Positions 42,907 to 53,662 of a stretch of DNA of 64,000 bases are shown here, piece by piece. The stretch comes from an uncultured Flavobacteriaceae bacterium (GTDB lineage: Bacteria > Bacteroidota > Bacteroidia > Flavobacteriales > Flavobacteriaceae). The notes beneath the pieces are model-generated. The model was not told the origin of the DNA. It worked only from the letters and a program-made list of their open reading frames with translations, and did no database searches. A program made the translations under genes and the position numbers. Where the stretch lies: NCBI GenBank assembly GCA_947502495.1, contig CANNAC010000004.1, positions 62,001 through 126,000 on the forward strand, in the 5' to 3' direction. Each line of letters opens with the position of its first letter. Position 1 is the stretch's first letter.

Positions 42907-44508
42907 ATGCCAACAGAATGTATTGCTTTTAAAAAAACCAACTATTTTTCATCTTTAATCTGTGATTATTTAGAGGAAAATAAGGAACTACAACCTTTTT
43001 ATAATAACTTTCCAAAATTAGAAAATTTTAAAAAGCAGATAGAAGAGAAAACGGCATTTGTTAAATCGGAGTCCAGAATTATTTTATCGGAAGCCTTAAA
43101 AACGCAATATAAAAACACTGAAGCTTCGTCATTAACCCTTCAAAATATTGAAGCTTTAAAACTAGAAAACACTTTTACAATTACAACAGGACATCAATTA
43201 AACTTGTTTACTGGGCCTTTGTATTTCTTGTTTAAAATTGTTTCGGTTATCAATTTGGCTACGCAATTAAAACAAGAATACCCAGATAATAATTTTGTGC
43301 CCATCTATTGGATGGCAACCGAAGATCACGATTTCGAAGAAATTAATTACTTCAACTTTAAAGGAAAAAAAGTACAGTGGAATAGAGGTGCTTCTGGAGC
43401 AGTTGGAGAACTTTCTACCGAAGGATTAGATAAGGTATTCGATGTTTTTACCAAAGAACTTGGTGCAGGAAAAAATGCAGAAACCTTAAGAGAACTATTT
43501 CAATCGGCATATTTAAAACATGATAATTTAGCAGACGCAACACTGTATTTAGCAAATGCTTTATTCGCCGAATATGGTTTGGTAATCGTAGAAGCAAATA
43601 CTAAAAGTTTGAAAGAATTATTTGTTCCTTATATGGAAGAAGAACTTCTAAAACAGACTTCTTTTAAAACGGTATCGGAAACCAATAAACGACTAGAAGC
43701 ATTATCCAGCGTTAGTAAAATTCAGGTAAACCCTAGAGAAATAAATTTATTCTACTTAAACAAAAACCTAAGAGAACGAATCGTTTTTGAAGATGAAGTG
43801 TATAAAGTGCTCAACACAAATATTACCTGGAGCAAGAGTGAGATACTTAAAGAAGTCTCTAACTTCCCACAACGCTTTAGTCCGAATGTAATCATGCGCC
43901 CTTTATACCAAGAAGTAATTCTGCCAAACCTTTGTTATACAGGTGGCGGAGGAGAATTGGCATATTGGTTACAATTAAAAGATTATTTTGAAGCCGTAAA
44001 AGTGCCTTTTCCAATGCTATTGCTAAGAAATTCTGCTTTAATAAAAACAGAAAAGCAAGCTGTTAAATTAGAAAAACTAAATATTTCTAATGAAGATTTG
44101 TTTTTAAAACGAGATGCTTTCATCAATAAAAAAGTACGTCAGATTTCTAATATAGATATCGATTTTTCAGAGCAGTTAAAGCAATTACAAGCACAATTTA
44201 AAGACATGTATGCCTTAGCCGAACAAACCGATAAATCTTTTATCGGCGCAGTTGCAGCACAAGAAAAGAAACAAATTAACGGATTGCAGCATTTAGAGAA
44301 ACGTTTACTTACCGCACAAAAACGCAAACTAAAAGATCAAGTAGAACGCATGACAGAGCTTCAAAACGAACTGTTTCCTAATGCTAGTTTACAAGAACGT
44401 AATACCAATTTTTCGGAATTGTATTTAGAATTCGGAGAACAATTAGTGCCAAAACTAATAGAAGAGCTAAAACCTTTACAAGGCGATTTTACGATTATAA
44501 CGCTGTAG
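42907..44508 (+). CDS. bshC: Bacillithiol biosynthesis cysteine-adding enzyme BshC
   Basis: 533 residues from ATG 42907 (MPTECIAFKKTNYFSSL). An in-frame TTG four codons upstream is not needed. Family motifs are FTITTGHQLNLFTGPLYFL, FVPIYWMATEDHDFEEIN, FSPNVIMRPLYQEVILPNL and CYTGGGGELAYWLQL, plus the long C-terminal coiled coil. It couples cysteine to glucosaminyl-malate in the final step of bacillithiol synthesis. This indicates that bacillithiol is the main small thiol of the organism. A TATCTTTA box about 30 bases upstream may be its -7 element. Confidence 0.95.
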   Translation: MPTECIAFKKTNYFSSLICDYLEENKELQPFYNNFPKLENFKKQIEEKTAFVKSESRIILSEALKTQYKNTEASSLTLQNIEALKLENTFTITTGHQLNLFTGPLYFLFKIVSVINLATQLKQEYPDNNFVPIYWMATEDHDFEEINYFNFKGKKVQWNRGASGAVGELSTEGLDKVFDVFTKELGAGKNAETLRELFQSAYLKHDNLADATLYLANALFAEYGLVIVEANTKSLKELFVPYMEEELLKQTSFKTVSETNKRLEALSSVSKIQVNPREINLFYLNKNLRERIVFEDEVYKVLNTNITWSKSEILKEVSNFPQRFSPNVIMRPLYQEVILPNLCYTGGGGELAYWLQLKDYFEAVKVPFPMLLLRNSALIKTEKQAVKLEKLNISNEDLFLKRDAFINKKVRQISNIDIDFSEQLKQLQAQFKDMYALAEQTDKSFIGAVAAQEKKQINGLQHLEKRLLTAQKRKLKDQVERMTELQNELFPNASLQERNTNFSELYLEFGEQLVPKLIEELKPLQGDFTIITL

Positions 44509-44515
44509 TTTGTAA

Positions 44516-44620
44516 TATTCCGTGTTCGGTGTTGGGTGTTCAGTGTTCGGTGTTCAGTAGGCAGTATTCAGTGTTCCGTGTTCAGTCTTCAGTATGCGGT
44601 CTTCAGTATTCACGATTCCT
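44516..44620. repeat. Degenerate minisatellite of a 7-9 base unit (GTGTTCAGT type)
   Basis: A run of about ten imperfect copies related to GTGTTCAGT (variants GTGTTCGGT, GTATTCAGT, GTCTTCAGT, GTATGCGGT) directly after bshC and before the guaA promoter. It creates a spurious N-terminal extension of the guaA frame from 44594. Confidence 0.8.
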
Positions 44621-44723
44621 GTCTCCATTTTTCAATTGCAGTCCTTCCATTTTCCAAAAACAAAAAAGTTTAAAATTCTCTTAAAAAAGTTTGCGTATCG
44701 TTCCCGATTAAAAAATCAATTCC

Positions 44724-44731
44724 TATTTTTG
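44724..44731 (+). promoter_or_regulatory. -7-like box directly before guaA
   Basis: TATTTTTG, exact TAnnTTTG match, ending 3 bases before the ATG at 44735. If used, the mRNA would be nearly leaderless. No -33 TTG at the usual distance. Confidence 0.35.
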
Positions 44732-44734
44732 CGC

Positions 44735-46270
44735 ATGCAACACAACAAGGTACTTATATTAGATTTCGGATCGCAATACACACAACTAATTGCGCGTAGA
44801 GTTAGAGAGCTTAACATCTTATCTGAAATACATCCATTCAACAAAATTCCGGCAAACATAGAAGATTACAAAGCAGTAATTCTTTCTGGTAGTCCAAACT
44901 CGGTACGAGGAGAAGACGTATTACATCCAGATTTATCTAAAATTAGAGGGCACAAACCTTTATTAACCGTTTGTTACGGCGCACAATACTTAGCACATTT
45001 TTCTGGTGGTGAAGTAGCACCTTCCAACACTAGAGAATATGGTAGAGCGAACTTAAGTTTTGTAAAAGAAGACGAAGCATTTTTTAGCCAAATCTCTAAA
45101 GGAAGCCAAGTATGGATGAGTCATAGTGATACCATAAAAACACTACCAACAAATGGTGTGCTTTTAGCAAGTACGCATGACGTAGAAAATGCAGCCTATA
45201 AAATTGAAGGCGAAAAAACATACGCGATTCAATTCCACCCAGAAGTATATCACTCTACAGACGGAAAACAATTACTAGAAAATTTCTTAGTACATATTGC
45301 AGGATTAGATCAAGATTGGACACCAGATTCTTTTGTAGAAGAAAGCGTTCAAGCATTAAAAGATAAATTAAAAAACGATAAAGTAGTACTCGGCTTATCT
45401 GGAGGCGTAGATTCTTCTGTAGCAGCAATGTTACTGCACAAGGCTATTGGTGAAAACCTATATTGCATCTTTGTAAACAATGGTTTACTTCGTAAAAATG
45501 AATACGAAAGTGTATTAGAGCAATACAGCGGCATGGGCTTAAATGTAAAAGGGGTAGATGCTTCGGCACGCTTTTTGGATGCACTTGCAGGATTGAGCGA
45601 CCCAGAATTAAAGCGTAAAGCAATTGGGCGTGTATTTATTGAAGTGTTTGATGACGAAGCACATCAAATAGAAGACGTAAAATGGCTAGCACAAGGAACC
45701 ATTTATCCAGATGTTATAGAAAGTGTTTCTGCAACCGGAGGACCAAGCGCAACTATAAAAAGTCATCATAATGTAGGTGGTTTACCAGACTTTATGAAAC
45801 TTAAAATAGTAGAGCCACTTAAAGCATTATTTAAAGATGAGGTGCGTCGCGTTGGTGCATCTATGGATATGGACAAAGCCTTATTAGGGCGTCATCCATT
45901 TCCAGGACCAGGACTTGCAATCCGTATTTTAGGAGATATCACTCCAGAAAAAGTGCGCATTTTGCAAGAAGTAGACGCCGTGTTTATAGACAACCTAAGA
46001 AAATGGAATCTATACGATAGCGTTTGGCAAGCAGGAGCAATCCTACTTCCAGTAAATAGTGTAGGAGTAATGGGAGATGAGCGTACATACGAAAAATGTG
46101 TGGCATTAAGAGCAGTAGAAAGTACCGATGGTATGACCGCAGATTGGGTAAATCTACCATACGAATTTTTACAAAAAACTTCTAACGAGATAATAAATAA
46201 AGTAAAAGGCGTTAATAGAGTAGTGTACGATATTAGTAGTAAGCCGCCAGCAACCATTGAGTGGGAATAA
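44735..46270 (+). CDS. guaA: GMP synthase (glutamine-hydrolysing)
   Basis: 511 residues from the ATG at 44735 ([20 protein letters not shown]). The open frame extends 47 codons upstream through the minisatellite, but that part has no protein-like character. The class I glutamine amidotransferase domain has [14 protein letters not shown] (nucleophile Cys) and [10 protein letters not shown] (His, Glu). The ATP-pyrophosphatase has [18 protein letters not shown]. The C-terminal dimerisation domain ends KPPATIEWE. It converts XMP to GMP. Followed by repeat copy 2 and the LysM gene. Confidence 0.98.
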   Translation: MQHNKVLILDFGSQYTQLIARRVRELNILSEIHPFNKIPANIEDYKAVILSGSPNSVRGEDVLHPDLSKIRGHKPLLTVCYGAQYLAHFSGGEVAPSNTREYGRANLSFVKEDEAFFSQISKGSQVWMSHSDTIKTLPTNGVLLASTHDVENAAYKIEGEKTYAIQFHPEVYHSTDGKQLLENFLVHIAGLDQDWTPDSFVEESVQALKDKLKNDKVVLGLSGGVDSSVAAMLLHKAIGENLYCIFVNNGLLRKNEYESVLEQYSGMGLNVKGVDASARFLDALAGLSDPELKRKAIGRVFIEVFDDEAHQIEDVKWLAQGTIYPDVIESVSATGGPSATIKSHHNVGGLPDFMKLKIVEPLKALFKDEVRRVGASMDMDKALLGRHPFPGPGLAIRILGDITPEKVRILQEVDAVFIDNLRKWNLYDSVWQAGAILLPVNSVGVMGDERTYEKCVALRAVESTDGMTADWVNLPYEFLQKTSNEIINKVKGVNRVVYDISSKPPATIEWE

Positions 46271-46310
46271 CAAATTCCTTTGCAAAAAGGAATCTTATTA
46301 ATAATAAAGA

Positions 46311-46387
46311 GGGCGTTACCACAAGGGTCACGCTTTCAGCAGTCGCTATCAGAGATGAGCTCCAACAAAGCTTCAATCGTTAACGCA
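46311..46387 (+). repeat. Interspersed repeat GGCGTTACC...TTAACGC, copy 2
   Basis: GGGCGTTACC, AAGGGTCACGCTTTC, a divergent centre, then GCTTCAATCGTTAACGC. The ends match copies at 33618 and 59749; the middle is more decayed. Confidence 0.7.
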
Positions 46388-46409
46388 AATTAGAACAGAC
46401 AAATAACAG

Positions 46410-48341
46410 ATGAAGAATTTACTATATATATTCAGTTTCGTTTTCTTATTCAGTTGTGCAACAACAACACAAGCGCAAAACTATAAAACACATAAAGTAA
46501 AATCTGGGGAAACCATTGAAGCTATTGCTAAGCAATACCAGGTAACGCCGTATGATATATATGCATTAAATCCTGATGCTAAAAAAGAATTAAAGAACAA
46601 TGCCGTTTTAATTATTCCAAATTCTAAAATAGCAACACCAGAAACCATAACGACAACCGTAAAAGAGTTTCAAAACTTTAAAGAGCATAAGGTAAAACGT
46701 AAAGAAACCCTGTACAGTTTATCTAAAAAATATAATGTAGACCAAGACGAAATTAAAAAACATAATCCGTCATTATATGCCAATAACTTAAGAAAAGGAG
46801 ACCGAATTAAAATTCCGGTATACAAAACAAAAACGGTTGTAGAAACGGTAAAAACAACAAAAGATTACGCCGTTTTACCAAAAGAAGGAAAATGGCGCAT
46901 TGCTTATAAATTCGGAATTACAGTAGACGAGCTAGAAGCATTAAATCCAGATCTGTCTGCAACATTGGATGTTGGACAAATAATACAAGTACCAAACCTA
47001 GAAAAAGAAGAGGTAAAACAAATTGACGAAAGATATTCGTACTATTCTGTATTGCCAAAAGAAGGTTTTTATAGATTAAAAATCAAACTAGGAATAGAGC
47101 AAGAAGAGCTAGAAGCATTAAATCCAATACTAAAAGAAACCGGATTAAAATCAGGGATGGTTTTAAAAATTCCGTTTTCTAGTGATATAACAGAAACAGG
47201 AGAATCTTTAGCGAATAACACAACAGCTGCCGCTTCTAGTCTAGTTAGTAAAATTAGAAATTACGAAACTAAAAATATTGTAATCCTATTGCCTTTTAAA
47301 TTAAACAGAGTAAATGCCGATTCTGTTTATGATGCGAAAAAGAAAATTGAAAACGATAACTTTTTAGGTACTTCTTTAGATTTTCATTCCGGAGTTTTAA
47401 TGGCGGTAGATTCGCTTAAAAAACTAGGAATCTCTTTAAAAGTAGATGTGTACGATACTAAAAATGAATTAAGCGAAGTTTCCAATTTATTAAGTACTAA
47501 AAACATTGAAGACGCAGATGCGGTTATTGGTCCGTTAATGACTAAAAATTTCGAACGTGTTGCTTCCCATTTAAAAGGGAAAAATATTCCGGTGATTTCT
47601 CCTAATTTAAAGGATTTAAAATTATCAGAAAATGTGTTTCAATCCATGCCTTCTTCCGCTTTATTAAAAACAAAAATGATTAGTTTTGTTAAAGCAGATA
47701 GTACTAAAAGTCATGTGATTATTATCGCAGATGCTAAAAATTCAGCAATTAGTAATGCTATAAAAAGAGAAGTTGGTACGGCATCACAAATACATTCTAG
47801 AAAAGATAAAGAAGGAAAAGATTCGTATTATGTTTTAGAAAGTGATATTGTTGGTAAATTAAAACCAGGAAAAAATATCATCTTTTTAGAAACTGAAAAT
47901 TACACTTTTGTATCTAATGTTACTAGTATTTTAAACTCGTTAAATAACGACGATACTAAAATTGTTTTGGTAACCACCAATATGAACGCTGCCTTTGAGA
48001 ATGATGAGATTTCCAACTATCATTTATCAAATCTTAATTTTCATTTCCCAACCGTTTCTAAAACCTATAACGAAGATGATAATAATGGTTTTGCTAGAGA
48101 GTACAAGAAAAAATACGGAGCAACGCCAAATAAAACAGCTGTTAGAGGTTTCGATTTAATGATGGATGTTGTCTTACGCCTTTCAGTTTCTGATAATATG
48201 TATACTTCGGTAAATGAATTTCCGTTAACCGAGTACATCGAAAATAAATTCGCATATCATAAAAACCTTTTCGGAGGATATTATAACAATACGATTTATG
48301 TGGTGAAATATGAAGATTTAAAAATAGTAGAAGCAAAATAA
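46410..48341 (+). CDS. LysM-repeat protein with a periplasmic-binding-like C-terminal domain
   Basis: 643 residues. Signal peptide with SCATTTQAQ near the end (a lipobox, FLFSCA, is possible). Four LysM-type modules lie in tandem: HKVKSGETIEAIAKQYQV, HKVKRKETLYSLSKKYNV and two more divergent ones starting YAVLPKEGKWRIA and YSVLPKEGFYRLK, reaching about residue 265. The rest (about 290-640) looks like a type I periplasmic-binding fold (IVILLPFKLNR, LMAVDSLKKLGISLKVDVYD, DADAVIGPLMTKNFERVASH). It probably binds peptidoglycan and senses or scaffolds a ligand in the periplasm. It heads a tight unit with the DUF922 and DUF3820 genes. Confidence 0.9.
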   Translation: MKNLLYIFSFVFLFSCATTTQAQNYKTHKVKSGETIEAIAKQYQVTPYDIYALNPDAKKELKNNAVLIIPNSKIATPETITTTVKEFQNFKEHKVKRKETLYSLSKKYNVDQDEIKKHNPSLYANNLRKGDRIKIPVYKTKTVVETVKTTKDYAVLPKEGKWRIAYKFGITVDELEALNPDLSATLDVGQIIQVPNLEKEEVKQIDERYSYYSVLPKEGFYRLKIKLGIEQEELEALNPILKETGLKSGMVLKIPFSSDITETGESLANNTTAAASSLVSKIRNYETKNIVILLPFKLNRVNADSVYDAKKKIENDNFLGTSLDFHSGVLMAVDSLKKLGISLKVDVYDTKNELSEVSNLLSTKNIEDADAVIGPLMTKNFERVASHLKGKNIPVISPNLKDLKLSENVFQSMPSSALLKTKMISFVKADSTKSHVIIIADAKNSAISNAIKREVGTASQIHSRKDKEGKDSYYVLESDIVGKLKPGKNIIFLETENYTFVSNVTSILNSLNNDDTKIVLVTTNMNAAFENDEISNYHLSNLNFHFPTVSKTYNEDDNNGFAREYKKKYGATPNKTAVRGFDLMMDVVLRLSVSDNMYTSVNEFPLTEYIENKFAYHKNLFGGYYNNTIYVVKYEDLKIVEAK

Positions 48342-48342
48342 A

Positions 48343-48888
48343 ATGTTTTTAAGAATATGCCTTATCAGTTTTTGTATTCTCACACTTCATAACGAAGGGA
48401 CTACAATTTCTTGGAGCGAATCGTACCAACTTTCTTGGAGCGATTTTAAAGGACCTTCAAAAACAAATACAGATGCCGTAGCAACAACCGCTTCTGGTAT
48501 TACCTTTAGTTATTCTATTAAAACGACAAGTAAAAAAGAAGTCGTAGGTTTTAAAACAAAGATATTTGCGCATTTTTATCCCGAGAAATCTTGGTATAAA
48601 GCAGAAGAAGCAGACAACCACATATTAGCGCACGAACAATTTCATTTTAATATTACAGAGCTGCACGCTAGAAAGTTTAGACAACGCGTATCGCAATTAG
48701 AAGCATCACCTACTTTAAACAAACAGCTAGATAAAATACATCAAGAGATAAATCAAGAGCTTTCTAGTCTTCAAAAACTGTATGATGCGGAAACGGACTT
48801 TTCTAGAAATTACGAACTACAATCCCATTGGCAAAATCATATCGAAACCGAATTAGCCAAATTAGAGACCTTTAAATCTAAAGAATAG
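48343..48888 (+). CDS. DUF922-like putative zinc protease, exported
   Basis: 181 residues, N-terminal signal sequence (LRICLISFCILTL). The motif HILAHEQFHFNITELHARK contains HExxH (His97, Glu98, His101), typical of zinc metallopeptidases and characteristic of DUF922 proteins, together with WSDFKG near the start. A periplasmic peptidase is likely. Its ATG comes one base after the stop of the LysM gene and its stop lies two bases before the DUF3820 gene, so the three are one operon, pointing to a cell-wall-related task. Confidence 0.82.
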   Translation: MFLRICLISFCILTLHNEGTTISWSESYQLSWSDFKGPSKTNTDAVATTASGITFSYSIKTTSKKEVVGFKTKIFAHFYPEKSWYKAEEADNHILAHEQFHFNITELHARKFRQRVSQLEASPTLNKQLDKIHQEINQELSSLQKLYDAETDFSRNYELQSHWQNHIETELAKLETFKSKE

Positions 48889-48890
48889 GC

Positions 48891-49127
48891 ATGCAATTAC
48901 AGCCAGATAGAGAATTTCTTGTGAAACTCGCACACACCAAAATGCCTTTTGGTAAGTATGAAGGTCGGTATTTAATTGATTTACCAGAACATTATGTGGT
49001 TTGGTATCACAACAAAGGATTCCCAAAAGGAAAGCTTGGCGAAATGCTAGAAACCGTGTACACCTTAAAATTAAACGGACTAGAAGGACTCATTAAAAAT
49101 ATACAGAAGAATTTTTCTAAGCCTTAG
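48891..49127 (+). CDS. DUF3820 family small protein
   Basis: 78 residues: FLVKLAHTKMPFGKYEGRYLIDLPEHYVVWYHNKGFPKGKLGEML. The F-G-K-Y-x-G ... L-P-x-x-Y-V-x-W pattern defines DUF3820. Cytosolic, function unknown. The same module occurs at the C-terminus of the exonuclease at 29663..30439. Last gene of the LysM/DUF922 unit. Confidence 0.9.
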   Translation: MQLQPDREFLVKLAHTKMPFGKYEGRYLIDLPEHYVVWYHNKGFPKGKLGEMLETVYTLKLNGLEGLIKNIQKNFSKP

Positions 49128-49169
49128 GTTTGTTGATTTTGTTTAACTGTTTTGTATACCGTTATTTAT

Positions 49170-49694
49170 TCAATAAACTAAAATAGTTCCATTCGGAAAA
49201 ACGCCTTCGTATCCGCAAGGAATATGTCCGTTTTTATAAATCGGTATTAGGTGAGAATAAAATGTCGGAATATTATATTTTTCATAAGCGATTTCTTGAT
49301 AATAACTCAAAATATCCCATTCGACAGAAGCGAATATGGAATCTGGTAAATCACTTTGTTTTAATTTCTCACGTGCAGATTGGAATATTCCATTATTCAA
49401 ATAGTTTTTTATACCGCTAGTTATTGTATGCCATTCCGTAGATTCATTTCTTCGTGTTCGATTAAGAAACGAAGTCAATTCATTTCTTTTCTCTAATTGA
49501 AAATTCTCCCATTCCATAGAGTTGCACAATACAACTGCTTTGTGCAAAGACTTAATTTTTTTTAGATTATGTTGATGCGAAACCCCAATATTATTTCCAC
49601 AATTACAGAACCAATCTATTTTTTCTAAATCCGTAAAATTTTCCGTTTTTAGAGGTTTTAAATATCGTAATGGCTTATTGTATTCTAATGGCAT
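49170..49694 (-). CDS. Hypothetical protein, orphan
   Basis: 174 residues, no signal peptide and no membrane span. A CNCG motif (DWFCNCGNNIGVSH, about 28-41) could bind metal. The rest is mixed helix and strand, ending GHIPCGYEGVFPNGTILVY. No family recognised. It is the only minus-strand gene between 42.9 and 63.8 kb. An element upstream at 49750 also lies upstream of the lipoprotein gene 13546..14205. These points suggest, but do not prove, later acquisition. Confidence 0.65.
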   Translation of the reverse strand: MPLEYNKPLRYLKPLKTENFTDLEKIDWFCNCGNNIGVSHQHNLKKIKSLHKAVVLCNSMEWENFQLEKRNELTSFLNRTRRNESTEWHTITSGIKNYLNNGIFQSAREKLKQSDLPDSIFASVEWDILSYYQEIAYEKYNIPTFYSHLIPIYKNGHIPCGYEGVFPNGTILVY

Positions 49695-49749
49695 TTCCGT
49701 ATTTCGATGGTTTTGGTTAATTGTCTATAACGATTAAAAGAATATCCAT

Positions 49750-49797
49750 CCGTTTTAATGAGGAATATTAGAAGTTAAACGAAGTTAGCTTATTTTT
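49750..49797 (-). repeat. Shared 5'-flank element, copy 2
   Basis: Aligns with 14243-14292, including the exact ACGAAGTTAGCTT core and a following T-run. Lies upstream of the orphan gene 49170..49694. Confidence 0.5.
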
Positions 49798-49889
49798 GCA
49801 ATAAAATCAAGTCAGAATGTGCTGAAAACCATTTATAAATCCCTCTAAAAATAAAACAGCAAACCCGTAAATTTTCAAACTTAAAATTG

Positions 49890-49897
49890 TAAATTTG
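49890..49897 (+). promoter_or_regulatory. -7 promoter box for pyrG
   Basis: TAAATTTG, exact match, 20 bases before the pyrG ATG. No clear -33 TTG. Confidence 0.55.
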
Positions 49898-49908
49898 CTC
49901 GCGTTTAA

Positions 49909-51534
<1,626 letters not shown>

Positions 51535-51634
51535 AGTGTCACAATGGCACAAATGTAAGATTGGATTACTTTTTGAGTAATCAACTTTCTAGACTAGAAA
51601 AGTCATAAAACATGCTAGTCTTAATTAATATAAT

Positions 51635-53533
51635 ATGGAAGAAAAAAAACTAGACCTTAATTCGATAATTGGATTCATTCTAATATTCGGAATTTTAGTG
51701 TACATGATGTACATGAACCAGCCATCTGCTGAAGAATTAGAAGCCGAAGCAATTGCTAAACAAGAGCAAGTGGAAGCAGAACAAAAAGCAGAAGTCCAAG
51801 ACGACACTTTGGTTACCACTTCCGAAGATTTTTCAGGAGGAATAGTTACAGATTCTACACAACTAGTAACCTTAAAAAATAAATTAGGTGCTTTTGCCTA
51901 TGCATCTACGCTAGCGTCTGCTACCAATAAAGAAACATTGGTAGAGAATGGTGTGCTTGGTTTAAAATTCAGCAATAAAGGTGGTTACCTTAGCGAGGTT
52001 AAATTAAAGAAGTTTGTAGATTACGATTCTATTCCAATTTACTTGGTTAAAGATGGTAACACTGCTTTTAATATTAGTTTTAATACTTCAGATAATAGAA
52101 ACTTAAATACACAAGATCTATTTTTTGAACCAACAGTTACTAAAAACGGAGAAAACACAGTAGTTTCTATGAAACTAAAAGTATCTCCAACACAATTTTT
52201 AGAATACAGATACGAGTTAATACCTAATGATTATATGGTGAATTTCACTATTAGATCACAAGGATTGAGTAACATCGTAAATGGTACGCAAAAAATAAAT
52301 TTAGATTGGAAACTGAAAACGTTCAGGCATGATAAAAGTGTAGCTTATGAAAATAGATATACACGTTTAACATACTTATACGAAGAAGATAAAATTGACA
52401 AATTAAGTCCTTCTGGTGATGATGAAGAAACTTTAGAAGATGTAAGCTGGTTATCTTACAGACAACACTTTTTTAGTTCTATTTTGGTTGCCGATAAGCC
52501 TTTAAAGAATGTAACTATAACTTCAGAAAATTTAGTTTTAGATGAAGAAGTAGATACCGTTTCGACTAAAATATTTACAACTAAAATACCATTAGAATTA
52601 CAAGCTGGAGAGTTTAGCAATCCAATGCGATTTTATTTCGGACCAACAGATAATAATACACTTAAAAAGTATGATATTGGTTTAGAAGATAGTATTCCTT
52701 TTGGATGGGGAATTTTCGGCTGGATTAACCGTTTCCTTTTTGTTCCATTATTTAGCTTTTTAAGTGGATTCTTACCTTATGGAATTGCTATTGTTGTAAT
52801 GACGGTTTTAATTAAACTATTACTTTCATTTGTACAGTACAAGCAATTTTTATCACAAGCAAAGCTTAAAATTATTAAGCCAGAACTAGATGCGATAAAA
52901 GAGAAGTACAAAGACAACAAAATGAAAATCCAACAGGAGACTATGGCGTTGCAAACCAAAGCAGGAGCTAGTCCGTTAAGTGGATGTTTACCAGCTTTAA
53001 TACAACTTCCTGTGTTTTATGCACTGTTTCAGTTTTTCCCTTCTGCTTTCGATTTAAGACAGAAAAGTTTCCTTTGGGCAGACGATTTATCTTCTTATGA
53101 TGTGGTTGCAGAGTTACCTTTTCATATTCCTTTTTATGGAGATCACGTAAGTTTATTTCCAATATTGGCATCGATTGCTATTTTCTTTTACATGAAAATG
53201 ACAACAGGGCAACAAATGGCATCACAACCTACGCAAGAAGGTATGCCAGACATGCAGAAAATGATGAAGTATATGATTTACTTCTCCCCATTAATGATGT
53301 TGTTTTTCTTTAATAATTATGCTTCAGGATTAAGTTTATATTACTTTATATCTAATGTTATTAGTATTGGTATTATGTTAGTTATTAAGAACTTTATTCT
53401 TGATGAAGAGAAAATACATGCCAAAATTCAAATTAGTAAATCGAAGCCTAAAAAACAGGGTAAGTTTGCTAAGAAGATGTCACAGATGATGGAAGAGGCA
53501 GAAAAACAAAAACAAGCAAAAAATAAGAAGTAA
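51635..53533 (+). CDS. yidC: Membrane protein insertase YidC
   Basis: 632 residues, the long Gram-negative type. An N-terminal membrane helix (residues 6-24), a large periplasmic beta domain (about 60-340), then the conserved insertase core: FVPLFSFLSGFLPYGIAIVV, LLSFVQYKQFLSQAKLKIIKPE, LIQLPVFYALFQFFPSAFD and MMKYMIYFSPLMMLFFFNN. A Lys-rich C-terminal tail (KSKPKKQGKFAKKM) may contact ribosomes. It inserts inner-membrane proteins alone or with Sec. Closed by a hairpin. Confidence 0.98.
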   Translation: MEEKKLDLNSIIGFILIFGILVYMMYMNQPSAEELEAEAIAKQEQVEAEQKAEVQDDTLVTTSEDFSGGIVTDSTQLVTLKNKLGAFAYASTLASATNKETLVENGVLGLKFSNKGGYLSEVKLKKFVDYDSIPIYLVKDGNTAFNISFNTSDNRNLNTQDLFFEPTVTKNGENTVVSMKLKVSPTQFLEYRYELIPNDYMVNFTIRSQGLSNIVNGTQKINLDWKLKTFRHDKSVAYENRYTRLTYLYEEDKIDKLSPSGDDEETLEDVSWLSYRQHFFSSILVADKPLKNVTITSENLVLDEEVDTVSTKIFTTKIPLELQAGEFSNPMRFYFGPTDNNTLKKYDIGLEDSIPFGWGIFGWINRFLFVPLFSFLSGFLPYGIAIVVMTVLIKLLLSFVQYKQFLSQAKLKIIKPELDAIKEKYKDNKMKIQQETMALQTKAGASPLSGCLPALIQLPVFYALFQFFPSAFDLRQKSFLWADDLSSYDVVAELPFHIPFYGDHVSLFPILASIAIFFYMKMTTGQQMASQPTQEGMPDMQKMMKYMIYFSPLMMLFFFNNYASGLSLYYFISNVISIGIMLVIKNFILDEEKIHAKIQISKSKPKKQGKFAKKMSQMMEEAEKQKQAKNKK

Positions 53534-53555
53534 TATAAACTTCTAATAAAATAAG

Positions 53556-53594
53556 AAAGCTGCTATTTGTTTTTAAAACTTTGGCAGCTTTTTT
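53556..53594 (+). terminator. Terminator of yidC
   Basis: AAAGCTGC / GCAGCTTTT stem with a roughly 20-base AT-rich loop, followed by T-run. Confidence 0.75.
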
Positions 53595-53662
53595 GCTATA
53601 TTTATTTTGTGATTTGATAATTATACTAACAATTTTAATCGCATATTAACGTTATTTTAAAT

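Noticed and set aside
44594-44734. N-terminal extension of GuaA through the minisatellite
   Set aside because: The residues encoded are low in protein character. The ATG at 44735 gives the standard GuaA N-terminus right before the amidotransferase domain.
45892-46257. 121-codon minus-strand frame within guaA
   Set aside because: Lies wholly opposite a highly conserved enzyme domain with no independent signals. A shadow ORF.
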